Positions 55,591-64,000 of a DNA stretch of 64,000 nt are shown piece by piece; position 1 is the stretch's first letter; every line of letters starts with the position of its first letter. This DNA is from Anaerolineales bacterium (GTDB lineage: Bacteria; Chloroflexota; Anaerolineae; Anaerolineales; UBA4823): assembly GCA_016935755.1 (NCBI GenBank), contig JAFGQI010000079.1, positions 1 through 64,000 of the forward strand, written 5' to 3'. The notes beneath the pieces were generated by a model. It was not told where the DNA came from. It saw nothing but the letters and a program-made list of their open reading frames with translations, and made no database searches. Made by a program: the position numbers and the translations under genes.

Positions 55591-56605
55591 GAAGAAGCTC
55601 TCCCTTTTGGAAGGCAAACAAGGCGGGTACGCCTCCCGTGTGGAGAAAGATCAGCGGCGTGTCTTTTTTGATCCTGTCCCTTCTGACCAGGTCCAGCAAG
55701 CCGGCAAAAGCCTTGGCAGTGTAGACCGGGTCGAGCAGCAGGCCTTCTGTGTGAGCGAGCAAATGCATGGCTGCCAGACCATCCGGGGAAGGCAGCCCGT
55801 AGCGTTCGCCCACATAGGTGTTCTCGATTAGAGGCACTTCCTCAGGGGTAAAGCTGCGCGGCCTTCCCAGATGGGAGCAGATCTCCCCTGCCAGGAGCGC
55901 GATCGAGGCCGGAAAGCCTTTCCACAGCTTACCGACATCGATGCCCAGCAGCTTGAGCGGGGAATTGACCAGCGCCAACCCGGCCATTAAACCTGCCAGG
56001 GTACCGCCCGAACCAGCTGCGGTTATCAGCGTGGCCTGTTCGATGCCTTTTTCGCGAGCCTGTGCATCGATCTCAAGAGCAGCCTGCACATAGCCTAAAC
56101 AGCCCAACCAGTGGTGACCTCCGACTGGAATGAAGTAATGCTTTCCAACCATCAGCAGTGCCACCCAACGCACCAACCGGATGGTCGTCTCCAGGGTCAT
56201 GCCGCTGCCACCCCCGCCAAGGGGGATGAAGTGCATTTTGGCCCCCAGCAGATGATTGATCAACAGGTTTCCGGTCAAACGCTGCGGGCGTGGATCGAAA
56301 TAAAACAGATGGGTTTCCAGACCCAATCGGTTGGCGGCGGCTGCGGTCAGGCGGGCATGGTTGGACTGCAGCCCGCCGAAGGTGACCACCTTGCGCGCTT
56401 TGCGCTCCTGCGCCTCCGCCAGCAGGTATTCCAGCTTACGGGTCTTGTTGCCGCCCAGGCCGGGGCCAAGAAGGTCATCGCGCTTGACCCATACCTGGCG
56501 TCCCAACTCCTGGCCCAGACGCGGTAAAGGCTCCAGTGGGGTGGGATACTCTGCCATGTGCAGGCGAGGGATGGCCTGCAGGCGCGACTGCCAGGTCGTA
56601 TCCAT
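55583..56605 (-). CDS. D-cysteine desulfhydrase / ACC deaminase-family PLP enzyme
   Basis: 'YPTPLEPLPRLGQELGRQVWVKRDDLLGPGLGGNKTRKLEYLLAEA', 'GGLQSNHARLTAAAA', 'TAAGSGGTLAGL'. Confidence 0.9.
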   Translation of the reverse strand: MDTTWQSRLQAIPRLHMAEYPTPLEPLPRLGQELGRQVWVKRDDLLGPGLGGNKTRKLEYLLAEAQERKARKVVTFGGLQSNHARLTAAAANRLGLETHLFYFDPRPQRLTGNLLINHLLGAKMHFIPLGGGGSGMTLETTIRLVRWVALLMVGKHYFIPVGGHHWLGCLGYVQAALEIDAQAREKGIEQATLITAAGSGGTLAGLMAGLALVNSPLKLLGIDVGKLWKGFPASIALLAGEICSHLGRPRSFTPEEVPLIENTYVGERYGLPSPDGLAAMHLLAHTEGLLLDPVYTAKAFAGLLDLVRRDRIKKDTPLIFLHTGGVPALFAFQKGELLHD

Positions 56606-56608
56606 TTT

Positions 56609-57967
56609 TTACTGGTTAATCAGGTGCCGGGCCAGGCGCTTGCCCAGGCCCAGGATGGTCAGCACGGTCGGGCGATCCAGCGCTTCGGGGAAAGTGCTGG
56701 CATCGCAGGCATACAGGCCGGCAATCTCGGTTTGCAGGTTAGTGTCCAACATTTCGCCAATGCGCACCGTACCGCTGGGGTGTGTGCCGCGCAGTGGTGT
56801 CATGAAGATCGTCTCGGGTTTTGCCCCCGCCTCTACCAGGATTTTCCGGCACACCTCCTCTGCCATCTTCAGGCGCGGGCGGTCGTAATCGGTGAGCGGT
56901 TTGCTGATCTTGCCGTTTGGGAAGACGCCTCCAGAGATGGAGTCTTTGAGTTTGATCATCACCCCCAGGATGTTGCCCCAGCGCGGCCAGGTGAGCAGAT
57001 ACTGCGGGCCTTTGAGCACGTTAATGAGCGGATAGAGCAGCCAGGGGTCCAGCAAGGTGCTGAGCATATACCCCACCTCGGGGTCTTCCCAGGACCAGGT
57101 CATGGGCGGCTCTTTACCGATGCCTGCCTCCTTGATGAAGCCATAGACCATCACAGTTACATCCATGGTCATGCCCTGCCCGGCCTGCTTCAGACCGGAG
57201 GCTTGTAAGATGCGCGGCGTGCCGATGCCTCCGGCAGAGAGGATAACTGTCCCTGCACGGGCGGTGAAGGGCCGCCCCTCCAGCCTGCCGCTCACGCCCA
57301 CGGCGTGCCCGTCTTCGATCAGCACGCGCTCGACGCGGGCGCGGGTGCGCAGATCGGCGCCCGCTGCCACTGCCTCGTCCACCCATTCAGCTGCGTTCCA
57401 TTTGGCCCCGCAGCGGCAGCCCAGCATGCACTTGGCCCCACAGTCGAACTTCTGAGCGCGGGTGGGTTTCATGAATTTGGGCTGCGCTTGCCAGTTATAG
57501 CCCAGCGCCTGGGCGGCGCGGGCAATGCGGGTGGAAGCCACGCCGCGCAGACCGGGGGGAAGCGGGGCGATCTCCAACTCATCGATCGTTTCGGCCACCT
57601 CGGCGTCAATATCCACGCCATACTTCTCTTTCAGCCAGGTAGGCGGCGGAGAGGCGCAGCCGCAGTACATGCTGGTTGCCCCGCCCACCAACAGCGGACG
57701 GACGATATTCAAGCCCTCCTGAGAGAAGAGCAGGCTGCCGCGGTCAGAGTACAGGATGGCGCCCAGGTAGGTGCCGTAATAGCTGCGCGAGCGTTGGTCA
57801 ATCCCGCGCTCAAGCAGCAGCACCTTTTTGCCATTTTTTGTCAGCTCGCGCGCCACGCTGGCCCCACCGGGTCCGCTGCCCACCACGATCACATCCGCCT
57901 GGAGAACCTGAGAGTCGGGCATATACGCCTCCATGAAGAACGCAGATTCGATTTGGGTGTTATTCAA
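56609..57967 (-). CDS. GMC-family FAD-dependent oxidoreductase
   Basis: 'ADVIVVGSGPGGASVARELTKNGKKVLLLERG', 'GTHPSGTVRIG', 'LYACDASTFPEALDRPTVLTILGLGKRLA'. Confidence 0.88.
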   Translation of the reverse strand: MNNTQIESAFFMEAYMPDSQVLQADVIVVGSGPGGASVARELTKNGKKVLLLERGIDQRSRSYYGTYLGAILYSDRGSLLFSQEGLNIVRPLLVGGATSMYCGCASPPPTWLKEKYGVDIDAEVAETIDELEIAPLPPGLRGVASTRIARAAQALGYNWQAQPKFMKPTRAQKFDCGAKCMLGCRCGAKWNAAEWVDEAVAAGADLRTRARVERVLIEDGHAVGVSGRLEGRPFTARAGTVILSAGGIGTPRILQASGLKQAGQGMTMDVTVMVYGFIKEAGIGKEPPMTWSWEDPEVGYMLSTLLDPWLLYPLINVLKGPQYLLTWPRWGNILGVMIKLKDSISGGVFPNGKISKPLTDYDRPRLKMAEEVCRKILVEAGAKPETIFMTPLRGTHPSGTVRIGEMLDTNLQTEIAGLYACDASTFPEALDRPTVLTILGLGKRLARHLINQ

Positions 57968-57996
57968 AGTGATTTTACCACCAGTGTGCTATACTT

Positions 57997-58027
57997 TAGC
58001 TGATAGCTGATAGCTGATAGCTGATAG
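57997..58027. repeat. Heptanucleotide tandem repeat (TAGCTGA)x4 + TAG
   Basis: Directly read: TAGCTGATAGCTGATAGCTGATAGCTGATAG in the intergenic region between divergent genes. Confidence 0.95.
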
Positions 58028-58103
58028 TGAATAGGTGTTGGCAGCAGACTGATTACCAATCACCAATCACTGACCACCAATCTCTGGTCTCTCAAGGAGC
58101 ACC

Positions 58104-59387
58104 ATGACTGAGAAGTCCCCCACAAAACATTATTTGGTTGCACTAACTGCCTTATTGATGACTGTCTCGATCGTCAATGTGGCAGATAAAGAACTGCTGG
58201 CGCCGGTGGTGGACGCAGTAAAGATTGACCTGGAGATGAGCGACACGCAGGTAGGCGCAGTGCGCTCGGCGGTATTCCTGGCAGCGCTGCTGGGGCAGTT
58301 CATTTGGGGGCCGTTATCGGATCGATGGGTGCGCAAGTATATCATCGCCACCGGGACGGTTATCTGGAGCGCGGTGACCTGGATGACGGCCTTCGTCAGC
58401 GGTTTCCCTCAGCTGCTGCTGGCTCGCGCCAGCATGAGCTTTGCCGAGGGCTGCTTCAATCCATCGGCCTACGCTTTGATCACCGACTCAACGCCCAAAC
58501 ACCGCCATGGGCTTGTGCTTGGGCTGATGAGCCTGACTTATCCAGTCGGGACGGCGGCTGCGCTGGTGGTTGCCAGTCTGATTGGCACAGCACACTGGCG
58601 GCAGCCCTTTATCTATTATGGCATCATCGGCATTGTTTTGGGGGCGCTGGTGCTGTGGATTGTGCGCGAGCCAAGGCGGGGGGCGAATGAGGAAGCGGTG
58701 CAGGAAGTGCAGGGGGAGTACGTCGGGCGTTTCTCGCTGAAGGAGTTTGCTCGGGTTTTGAAGGTGCCTTCGCTGTGGCTGGCTTTTGGGCTGGATTCGT
58801 GCCAGGCATCGATCAACTGGAGCTTCGCCTTCTGGGCGCCGACCTACCTGACGCGCTATAAGATCGCTCCGGACGCCGAGACAGCCGCTCTGGCGCTGCT
58901 GCCTGCCATCCTGGGCTTTGTGTTGGGAGCGCTGCTGGGGGGCTGGCTGATTGACCGTCTGCGTCAGCGCACCGTGCTGGCGCCTGCCTGGGTCAGCCTG
59001 GCTGCCATGTCTGGTGGGCTGGTGATGGCGCTGGTGGTGTTTAACGTCTTCAGCCTGGTACCGCTGATGACAGCGGCTTTTTTCCTGGGGCTGGCGACTT
59101 ATATGGTTATGCCAGGGGTTAGCGTTACTCTCTTCAGTGTGGTGCCGCCAGAAACGAAGGCGACCACCATCTCTGCCAGCAATATCCTGCTCAACCTGGT
59201 CATCTCGGCGCTCTCGCTGGTAATCGGTATGGTGAGTGATGCCATCGGACTGCGTATAGCTTTTGGAGGGGTGATCGTGGTGATGTACATCCTGGGGATC
59301 ATCGTCAGCCTGGCGCTGCTGCGGCGCTACCGGGTGGATCTGGAACGCCGCGATGCGCTCGTGGGAGAGCGAGTCATCGCTGCCTGA
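58104..59387 (+). CDS. MFS transporter
   Basis: 12-TM layout; 'GQFIWGPLSDRWVRKYII', 'ASMSFAEGCFNPSAYALI', 'LLGGWLIDRLRQRT'. Confidence 0.9.
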   Translation: MTEKSPTKHYLVALTALLMTVSIVNVADKELLAPVVDAVKIDLEMSDTQVGAVRSAVFLAALLGQFIWGPLSDRWVRKYIIATGTVIWSAVTWMTAFVSGFPQLLLARASMSFAEGCFNPSAYALITDSTPKHRHGLVLGLMSLTYPVGTAAALVVASLIGTAHWRQPFIYYGIIGIVLGALVLWIVREPRRGANEEAVQEVQGEYVGRFSLKEFARVLKVPSLWLAFGLDSCQASINWSFAFWAPTYLTRYKIAPDAETAALALLPAILGFVLGALLGGWLIDRLRQRTVLAPAWVSLAAMSGGLVMALVVFNVFSLVPLMTAAFFLGLATYMVMPGVSVTLFSVVPPETKATTISASNILLNLVISALSLVIGMVSDAIGLRIAFGGVIVVMYILGIIVSLALLRRYRVDLERRDALVGERVIAA

Positions 59388-59441
59388 CCCGTTATAGATT
59401 GACTGATCACTGGTCAACTTTTAATGGATTGACCGGATTTA

Positions 59442-59469
59442 TTGACAGGATTCCTGATTGGGGTATAAT
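59442..59469 (+). promoter_or_regulatory. Consensus sigma70-type promoter of the tRNA gene
   Basis: TTGACA-N16-TATAAT ending 12 nt before the tRNA 5' end. Confidence 0.8.
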
Positions 59470-59481
59470 ACCCCTTCGCAC

Positions 59482-59558
59482 GGCCCGTTAGCTCAATTCG
59501 GCAGAGCAGTTGACTCTTAATCAATTGGTTGCAGGTTCGAGTCCTGCACGGGTCACCA
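59482..59558 (+). tRNA. tRNA-Lys (anticodon CTT), CCA encoded
   Basis: GGCCCGT/ACGGGTC acceptor stem, D-loop 'AGCTCAATTCGGCAGAGC', anticodon loop CTCTTAA, T-arm 'GCAGGTTCGAGTCCTGC', 3' ACCA. Confidence 0.93.
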
Positions 59559-59567
59559 GTAAAGATG

Positions 59568-59604
59568 AGTCCAACTTCGCAGAGAAGTTGGACTAGTTAT
59601 TTTT
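59568..59604 (+). terminator. Rho-independent terminator after tRNA-Lys
   Basis: AGTCCAACTTC-gcaga-GAAGTTGGACT perfect 11-bp stem followed by AGTTATTTTTG. Confidence 0.8.
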
Positions 59605-59614
59605 GTCGGCTCTC

Positions 59615-59815
59615 TCATTTCATGGAGGCCATTTCAAGAATGGCTTGCACCACCCATAAGCCTTCTTTCCGCTCGCCTGGCAGATACACAGGTGGGCTCT
59701 CCTGGGTGTAGAATGCATTGATTTGGTTGCCCTTGTCTGGAAGGTTCACCCGCACCCAGGGTACACCGCCCGCCACGGCGGCATTGGCGATGTCGGTGGT
59801 GTGTTTGTAAGCCAC
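59615..59815 (-). pseudogene. Short ORF, possible C-terminal remnant of a larger enzyme (Gfo/Idh/MocA-like?)
   Basis: 66 aa 'VRVNLPDKGNQINAFYTQESPPVYLPGERKEGLWVVQAILEMASMK' resembles the C-terminal tail of an oxidoreductase; no room for the rest of the protein. Confidence 0.3.
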
Positions 59816-59867
59816 CGATCATCCAATCCCAGGTTTGCTTTACCAGTCAACAGGGTAAATCGTAATC

Positions 59868-61619
59868 TCAAACCTGGATCATCTCTAGCTGGTGCTGCAC
59901 CGAGTATAACCGCCGGTAAAGACCATCTTGTCGCAGCAGTTCCTCGTGTGTGCCCATCTCGGTGATGTGCCGGCCTTCGAGAACAACGATTTTATCCGCG
60001 CTGCGGATGGTCGACAGGCGATGGGCAATGATGATGGTGGTGCGCCCGACCATCAGCCGCTCCAGGGCTTGCTGGATGAGCAGTTCGGTTTCAGCATCCA
60101 CCGAGGAAGTGGCTTCGTCCAGAATCAGGATGGGGGCATCCTTCAAAACAGCGCGGGCGATCGACAGACGCTGCTTCTGCCCACCGGAGAGCTTGACTCC
60201 CCGCTCGCCGATGAAAGTATCATAGCCATCCGGCAGCTCGCTGATGAAGGCGTGGGCGTTTGCCACCCTGGCAGCCGCTACGACTTCATCATCTGAGGCG
60301 GAGGGCCTTCCGAACAGGATATTCTCACGCACTGTGCCGTGGAACAGAAAAACGTCCTGCAGCACGATGCTGATCTGCTGGCGCAGGCTCTCCAGGGTGA
60401 TCTGGCGGATATCGGTCCCATCCAGGCTGATGCTGCCCGTCCCGACATCATAGAAGCGCGGGATCAGGCTGACCAGGGTGGATTTGCCCACCCCGGTGGG
60501 GCCGACCAGGGCGACCACCTGTCGGGCGGGTATTTCCAGGTTGATTTCCTCCAGCACGGGATTGCCAGTGGTATAGGCAAAGCTGACATTTCTGAATGAG
60601 ATCGCGCCGCGCGCTGGGTGCGCTAATGAGGCTGCTTGTGGGTTGGTGAGCAGCTCGGGTTTTTCGTTGAGCAGGTCTGCCACCCGGTCTGCGCCTGCTA
60701 ACGAGCCCTGGATCTGCTCCCAGGCGTTGCTCAGGCCGCGCACTGGCTGGTAGAGCAAGTCCAGGTACAGGTAAAAGGCCACCAGGTCCGCCACCGACAG
60801 CACCTGCTGGAAAGCCAGCCGCCCACCAAAATAAATCACGATCAGGATGCCCAAAGATGATGTAAACTCGACAAAGGGCTGGAAGGTTGCCATCAGCCGC
60901 AGGGCGTTCAGCAGGGAAAGCCGGTAGCGGTCGATGCCCGAACTGATCCGGTCCATCTCTTCGGCCTCGCGGGTGAAGGCTTTGATCTCGCGAATGCCTG
61001 ACAGGTTATCGTTGAGCATGGCGTTGAGCGCCCCCAGCTCCACCTGCCGCCTTTTGAAAGCCGGGCGCACATAGCGGGCGTAGATTTTCATCGAGACAAT
61101 GACCAGCGGGATGGGGATCATGCTGAGCAATGCCAGGCGCCAGTTCAGAGTGAACAGCAGCGCGCTGACGCCGATAAGCGTGATCAGGTTCACTACCATG
61201 TCAGGTATGGCATGTGCAATGAGCTGCTCGAACAGATCGGTATCGTTGACTACCTGGGACATCAGCTGTCCGGTCTGTTTATCTTCGTAGAAGCGCAGCG
61301 AGAGCCGCTGCATATGTTCGTAGATGTGCTTGCGTACGTCTGCCACCACGCCCCAGCCCGCCAGGTGAGCGAAATAGGAACGCACAAACTGCAGCACGCC
61401 GCGGGCGATGAAGATCGCCAGGGTCAGTGCGGTCAGTTGAGTGATTAACGGCAGGGTTTGGGCGGGATCAGTGGCGCTGGTCAGCGAAGTGATCAGGGTC
61501 TTGATAATCCAGGGCAGCAGCAGCTGTACACCCACCAGCAAGAACATGCTCAGGCTGACGGCGGTCAGGATAGGGGTGTAGCGCCGGGCATAGGTCAGGA
61601 CAATGCGAAGAGGTTTCAA
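59868..61619 (-). CDS. ABC exporter (fused TMD-NBD, MsbA-like)
   Basis: 'VALVGPTGVGKSTLVSLIPRFYD', 'LSGGQKQRLSIARAVLKDAPILILDEATSSVDAETE'. Confidence 0.93.
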   Translation of the reverse strand: MKPLRIVLTYARRYTPILTAVSLSMFLLVGVQLLLPWIIKTLITSLTSATDPAQTLPLITQLTALTLAIFIARGVLQFVRSYFAHLAGWGVVADVRKHIYEHMQRLSLRFYEDKQTGQLMSQVVNDTDLFEQLIAHAIPDMVVNLITLIGVSALLFTLNWRLALLSMIPIPLVIVSMKIYARYVRPAFKRRQVELGALNAMLNDNLSGIREIKAFTREAEEMDRISSGIDRYRLSLLNALRLMATFQPFVEFTSSLGILIVIYFGGRLAFQQVLSVADLVAFYLYLDLLYQPVRGLSNAWEQIQGSLAGADRVADLLNEKPELLTNPQAASLAHPARGAISFRNVSFAYTTGNPVLEEINLEIPARQVVALVGPTGVGKSTLVSLIPRFYDVGTGSISLDGTDIRQITLESLRQQISIVLQDVFLFHGTVRENILFGRPSASDDEVVAAARVANAHAFISELPDGYDTFIGERGVKLSGGQKQRLSIARAVLKDAPILILDEATSSVDAETELLIQQALERLMVGRTTIIIAHRLSTIRSADKIVVLEGRHITEMGTHEELLRQDGLYRRLYSVQHQLEMIQV

Positions 61620-61794
61620 AAATGCTCCTTGAAGGTGTGGAATTATATAAAAGCGTACCTATTGTAATCCTGTTATCTGGTTTGCGGCATAACGAGGTTG
61701 TATTATTAAATAGACCCTGGCGTCTGTTGGACAGGTATAATATGCAAGTGTTTTGTACCACCGCCACTACGTTCTTGTCTCTGGTGATGAGGTC

Positions 61795-63336
61795 ATGACC
61801 TCCCGTCTCACCCGGCGTGACTTTCTCAAGCTGACGGCCTCGGCGCCTCTTATGCCGCTGGCTGCTTCTGCGAAGCTGCCAGCTATCGAGCCAGTGAGCG
61901 CCTCCGCATCCCAACCAGGGCAGGCGGGAAATATCCTGGTGCTGATCTATGATGCTTTTTCGGCTACCCATATGCCGCTGTACGGCTACCCGCGCCAGAC
62001 CAGCCCGAACCTGAGCCGCTTCGCTGAGCGGGCGACTGTCTACCACGCTCACTACGCCGCCTCCAATTTCACCACCCCTGGCACGGCCTCCATGCTCACC
62101 GGAACGTATCCCTGGACGCACCGCGCCTTACACCTGCACGGAGACATGCTGGAGCAGGTCGCCCCGCACAACTTCTTCCGTCTGGCAGGAGAGGATTACT
62201 ACCGCCTGGGCTATTCGCATAACCTTCTGGTGACTACCCTGTTGTACCAGATGCGCCAGGATATGCAGGATTTCAAGTATCCTCGTGAACTGATGCTTGC
62301 GGACACAGCTGCCGCCGACCGCCTCACACCGGAAGATTACAACGCGGCATTATGGAGCGAGGATTTCACCCTGCGCGGCTACGATACACATCCCGGATCG
62401 TTGTTTCTCTCGCATCTCAACCGCCTGGCAGAGGCATTGAAAGAGCGCGCCCTGCTGCGCAGGTATGGCGAACAGTTCCCGCAGGGCATCCCTAACATCC
62501 ACGGGGTCTACTACCTGCTGGAGCCAGGGATCGACTGGATGATTGCGCATCTTTCAAAGCTGCCGCAGCCCTTCCTGGCATACCTGCATTTCTACCCGCC
62601 GCATCACCCTTACTATACGCGTAGGGAGTTTGTTGGGCTTTTTGATGACGGCTACACTCCGCTGAAAAAGCCGCGCCACCAATTCTCCGAGAAGGATTTA
62701 AACCAGGCTGAGCTGAACCGCCGGCGCCAGGCCTACGATGAATATATCGCCTATGCCGACAGTGAGTTTGGCCGCTTGTATGATCAGCTGGTATCCGGCG
62801 GGATGCTGGACAGCACCACGCTCCTGTTCACCTCTGATCACGGGGAGATGTTTGAGCGCGGCATCTGGGGGCACAACCTGCGCACCCTGTTTGAGCCGGT
62901 CATCCACGTGCCGCTGATCATCTCCCGCCCGGGGCAGACGCAGCGCCAGGATATTTACACTCCTACCAGCAACGTCGACCTGCTGCCCACTTTGGCGAAC
63001 TGGATGGGAAAACCGCTCCCGGGATGGGGCGAGGGACAGACCTTGCCCACTTCAGATGATTCGCCGCAAGCTGCCCGGCCTATCTACTCTATGGTTGCCA
63101 GCCACGAACCACAGCGAGGCCCGCTGGCGCAGGGTACCTTCGCCCTGATCAAGGGCGGGTATAAGCTGATCCACTACCGCGGCTACCCAGAGGGCAAGAC
63201 CGCATACGAACTGTATAACCTGGCAAGTGATCCTGAAGAACTGGATGATCGCTTCACCAGGGAAAAGGGGTTGGCGGAGGCAATGAGGGAGGAATTGGAG
63301 GAAAAGCTGACAGAGAAGACAGGTAGGCTTCAATAA
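61795..63336 (+). CDS. Sulfatase-family hydrolase with Tat-like signal
   Basis: 'SRLTRRDFLKLTASAPLMPLAAS', 'ILVLIYDAFSATHMPLYGYPRQTSPNLSRFAE', 'LLFTSDHGEMFERGIWGHN'. Start ATG 61795 preferred over TTG 61753. Confidence 0.88.
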   Translation: MTSRLTRRDFLKLTASAPLMPLAASAKLPAIEPVSASASQPGQAGNILVLIYDAFSATHMPLYGYPRQTSPNLSRFAERATVYHAHYAASNFTTPGTASMLTGTYPWTHRALHLHGDMLEQVAPHNFFRLAGEDYYRLGYSHNLLVTTLLYQMRQDMQDFKYPRELMLADTAAADRLTPEDYNAALWSEDFTLRGYDTHPGSLFLSHLNRLAEALKERALLRRYGEQFPQGIPNIHGVYYLLEPGIDWMIAHLSKLPQPFLAYLHFYPPHHPYYTRREFVGLFDDGYTPLKKPRHQFSEKDLNQAELNRRRQAYDEYIAYADSEFGRLYDQLVSGGMLDSTTLLFTSDHGEMFERGIWGHNLRTLFEPVIHVPLIISRPGQTQRQDIYTPTSNVDLLPTLANWMGKPLPGWGEGQTLPTSDDSPQAARPIYSMVASHEPQRGPLAQGTFALIKGGYKLIHYRGYPEGKTAYELYNLASDPEELDDRFTREKGLAEAMREELEEKLTEKTGRLQ

Positions 63337-63356
63337 GATCAGCCCCCTCTTCGAGT

Positions 63357-63638
63357 CTACCAGTCCAACTTCTCTACGATCTCCCCCTGGTCATCCTGAT
63401 AGGCCTCGTAGAATACCCGAAAAGCATCAGAGACATAACGCCGTGCGTGTTCCATGCCGCCATCCCATAAATCGCCCCCGAAGCGCAGTTCTGGCCCAGC
63501 GGTGCAAATTTCCAACGCAGTATCATCCGTGAAGACCAGGAATATCGACTGATATCCTGTTCGATATTCCTTTGGGTATTTGATGACCACGCCCTTGATG
63601 GTCTTGCCGATAATTTCAGTGGTTGGGTAACGATCCAT
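63357..63638 (-). CDS. Small conserved hypothetical protein
   Basis: 93 aa 'MDRYPTTEIIGKTIKGVVIKYPKEYRTGYQSIFLVFTDDTALEICTAG'; the upstream part of the 212-aa tracked ORF is antisense to the EamA gene and probably not coding. Confidence 0.6.
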   Translation of the reverse strand: MDRYPTTEIIGKTIKGVVIKYPKEYRTGYQSIFLVFTDDTALEICTAGPELRFGGDLWDGGMEHARRYVSDAFRVFYEAYQDDQGEIVEKLDW

Positions 63639-63747
63639 GAGAGCCTCCCATAACAATCGGATCAGAGTGCCACTAGAAAAACTTCTTAGAACTATTATAA
63701 CAGGTTGACGTGATTGATTTTGCTCATTACAATCAACCAGGAGATGC

Positions 63748-64000
63748 ATGATGCCATCATCGATGCTGGGTATACTATCCGCCCTGGGGGCGGCGCTGGT
63801 TTGGGGCAGTTCGGATTTTGCTGGGGGGCTGGCGGCGCGCCGGCTGGATTCTTTCCAGGTGCTGGTGGCGGCTGGCGTGGGGGGGATCGCGGTGCTGATC
63901 CCGACTGCGCTGGTGACGGGCGAAATGCTGCCCAGTTGGACCAGTCTGCTCTGGGCGCTGCTCGGCGGGGCATTCGGGGCTGTGGGAATTGCCATGCTTT
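63748..64000 (+). CDS. EamA/DMT-family transporter, N-terminal part (runs off the window; absent from the ORF track)
   Basis: Translated by eye: MMPSSMLGILSALGAALVWGSSDFAGGLAARRLDSFQVLVAAGVGGIAVLIP...; no stop before 64000; GGAG upstream. Confidence 0.75.
   Translation, partial: MMPSSMLGILSALGAALVWGSSDFAGGLAARRLDSFQVLVAAGVGGIAVLIPTALVTGEMLPSWTSLLWALLGGAFGAVGIAML

Noticed and set aside
57997-58085. Possible CRISPR array
   Set aside because: Repeat unit is 7 bp without spacers; no cas genes in the window.
58488-59417. 309-aa antisense ORF inside the MFS gene
   Set aside because: Low-complexity His/Gln/Pro-rich translation typical of an antisense frame; the MFS reading is clearly coding.
63639-63995. 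N-terminal extension of the 63357-63995 minus-strand ORF
   Set aside because: Pro/Ser/Ala-rich and antisense to the start of an EamA gene; the conserved-looking part begins at Met 63638.

Overview
The window looks like a chromosomal segment of a Chloroflexota (Anaerolineae-like) bacterium. This taxonomic guess rests on gene style only and was not tested. Read left to right it contains: (1) the 3' end of a YtcJ-type amidohydrolase followed by a short block of alternating hairpin repeats; (2) a 1045-aa minus-strand protein that joins DUF11 repeats, an LPGTG sorting-type motif, a TM segment, a second TM segment and a complete C-terminal sortase domain; (3) a compact plus-strand cassette of PqqD-like RRE protein, radical SAM/SPASM protein, 64-aa Cys-containing precursor-like peptide, HprK-related kinase, S24/S26-type peptidase and secreted C25 (gingipain-type) peptidase, which is the best candidate for an undescribed peptide-modification system; (4) selB; (5) a coiled-coil gene with a perfect 39-bp palindrome upstream, preceded by an orphan group of Nuo/Hyf-antiporter-like membrane genes and a TolB-like lipoprotein; (6) hydantoinase, DUF2270, WecA-like and SNF2 genes; (7) a long minus-strand purine/ureido-compound salvage region (8-oxoguanine-deaminase-like, adenine deaminase, FadR-type GntR regulator, two tandem transcarbamylase paralogues, carbamate kinase, two complete BMP-type ABC transporters, threonine-synthase-like and other PLP enzymes) with a well-formed promoter and two matching operator candidates; (8) an H+-pyrophosphatase and assorted housekeeping or accessory genes, one tRNA-Lys(CTT), an ABC exporter, a Tat-type sulfatase and the 5' end of an EamA transporter. 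No CRISPR array, rRNA, phage or transposase gene was seen. All family calls come from reading motifs by eye; no database search was run.
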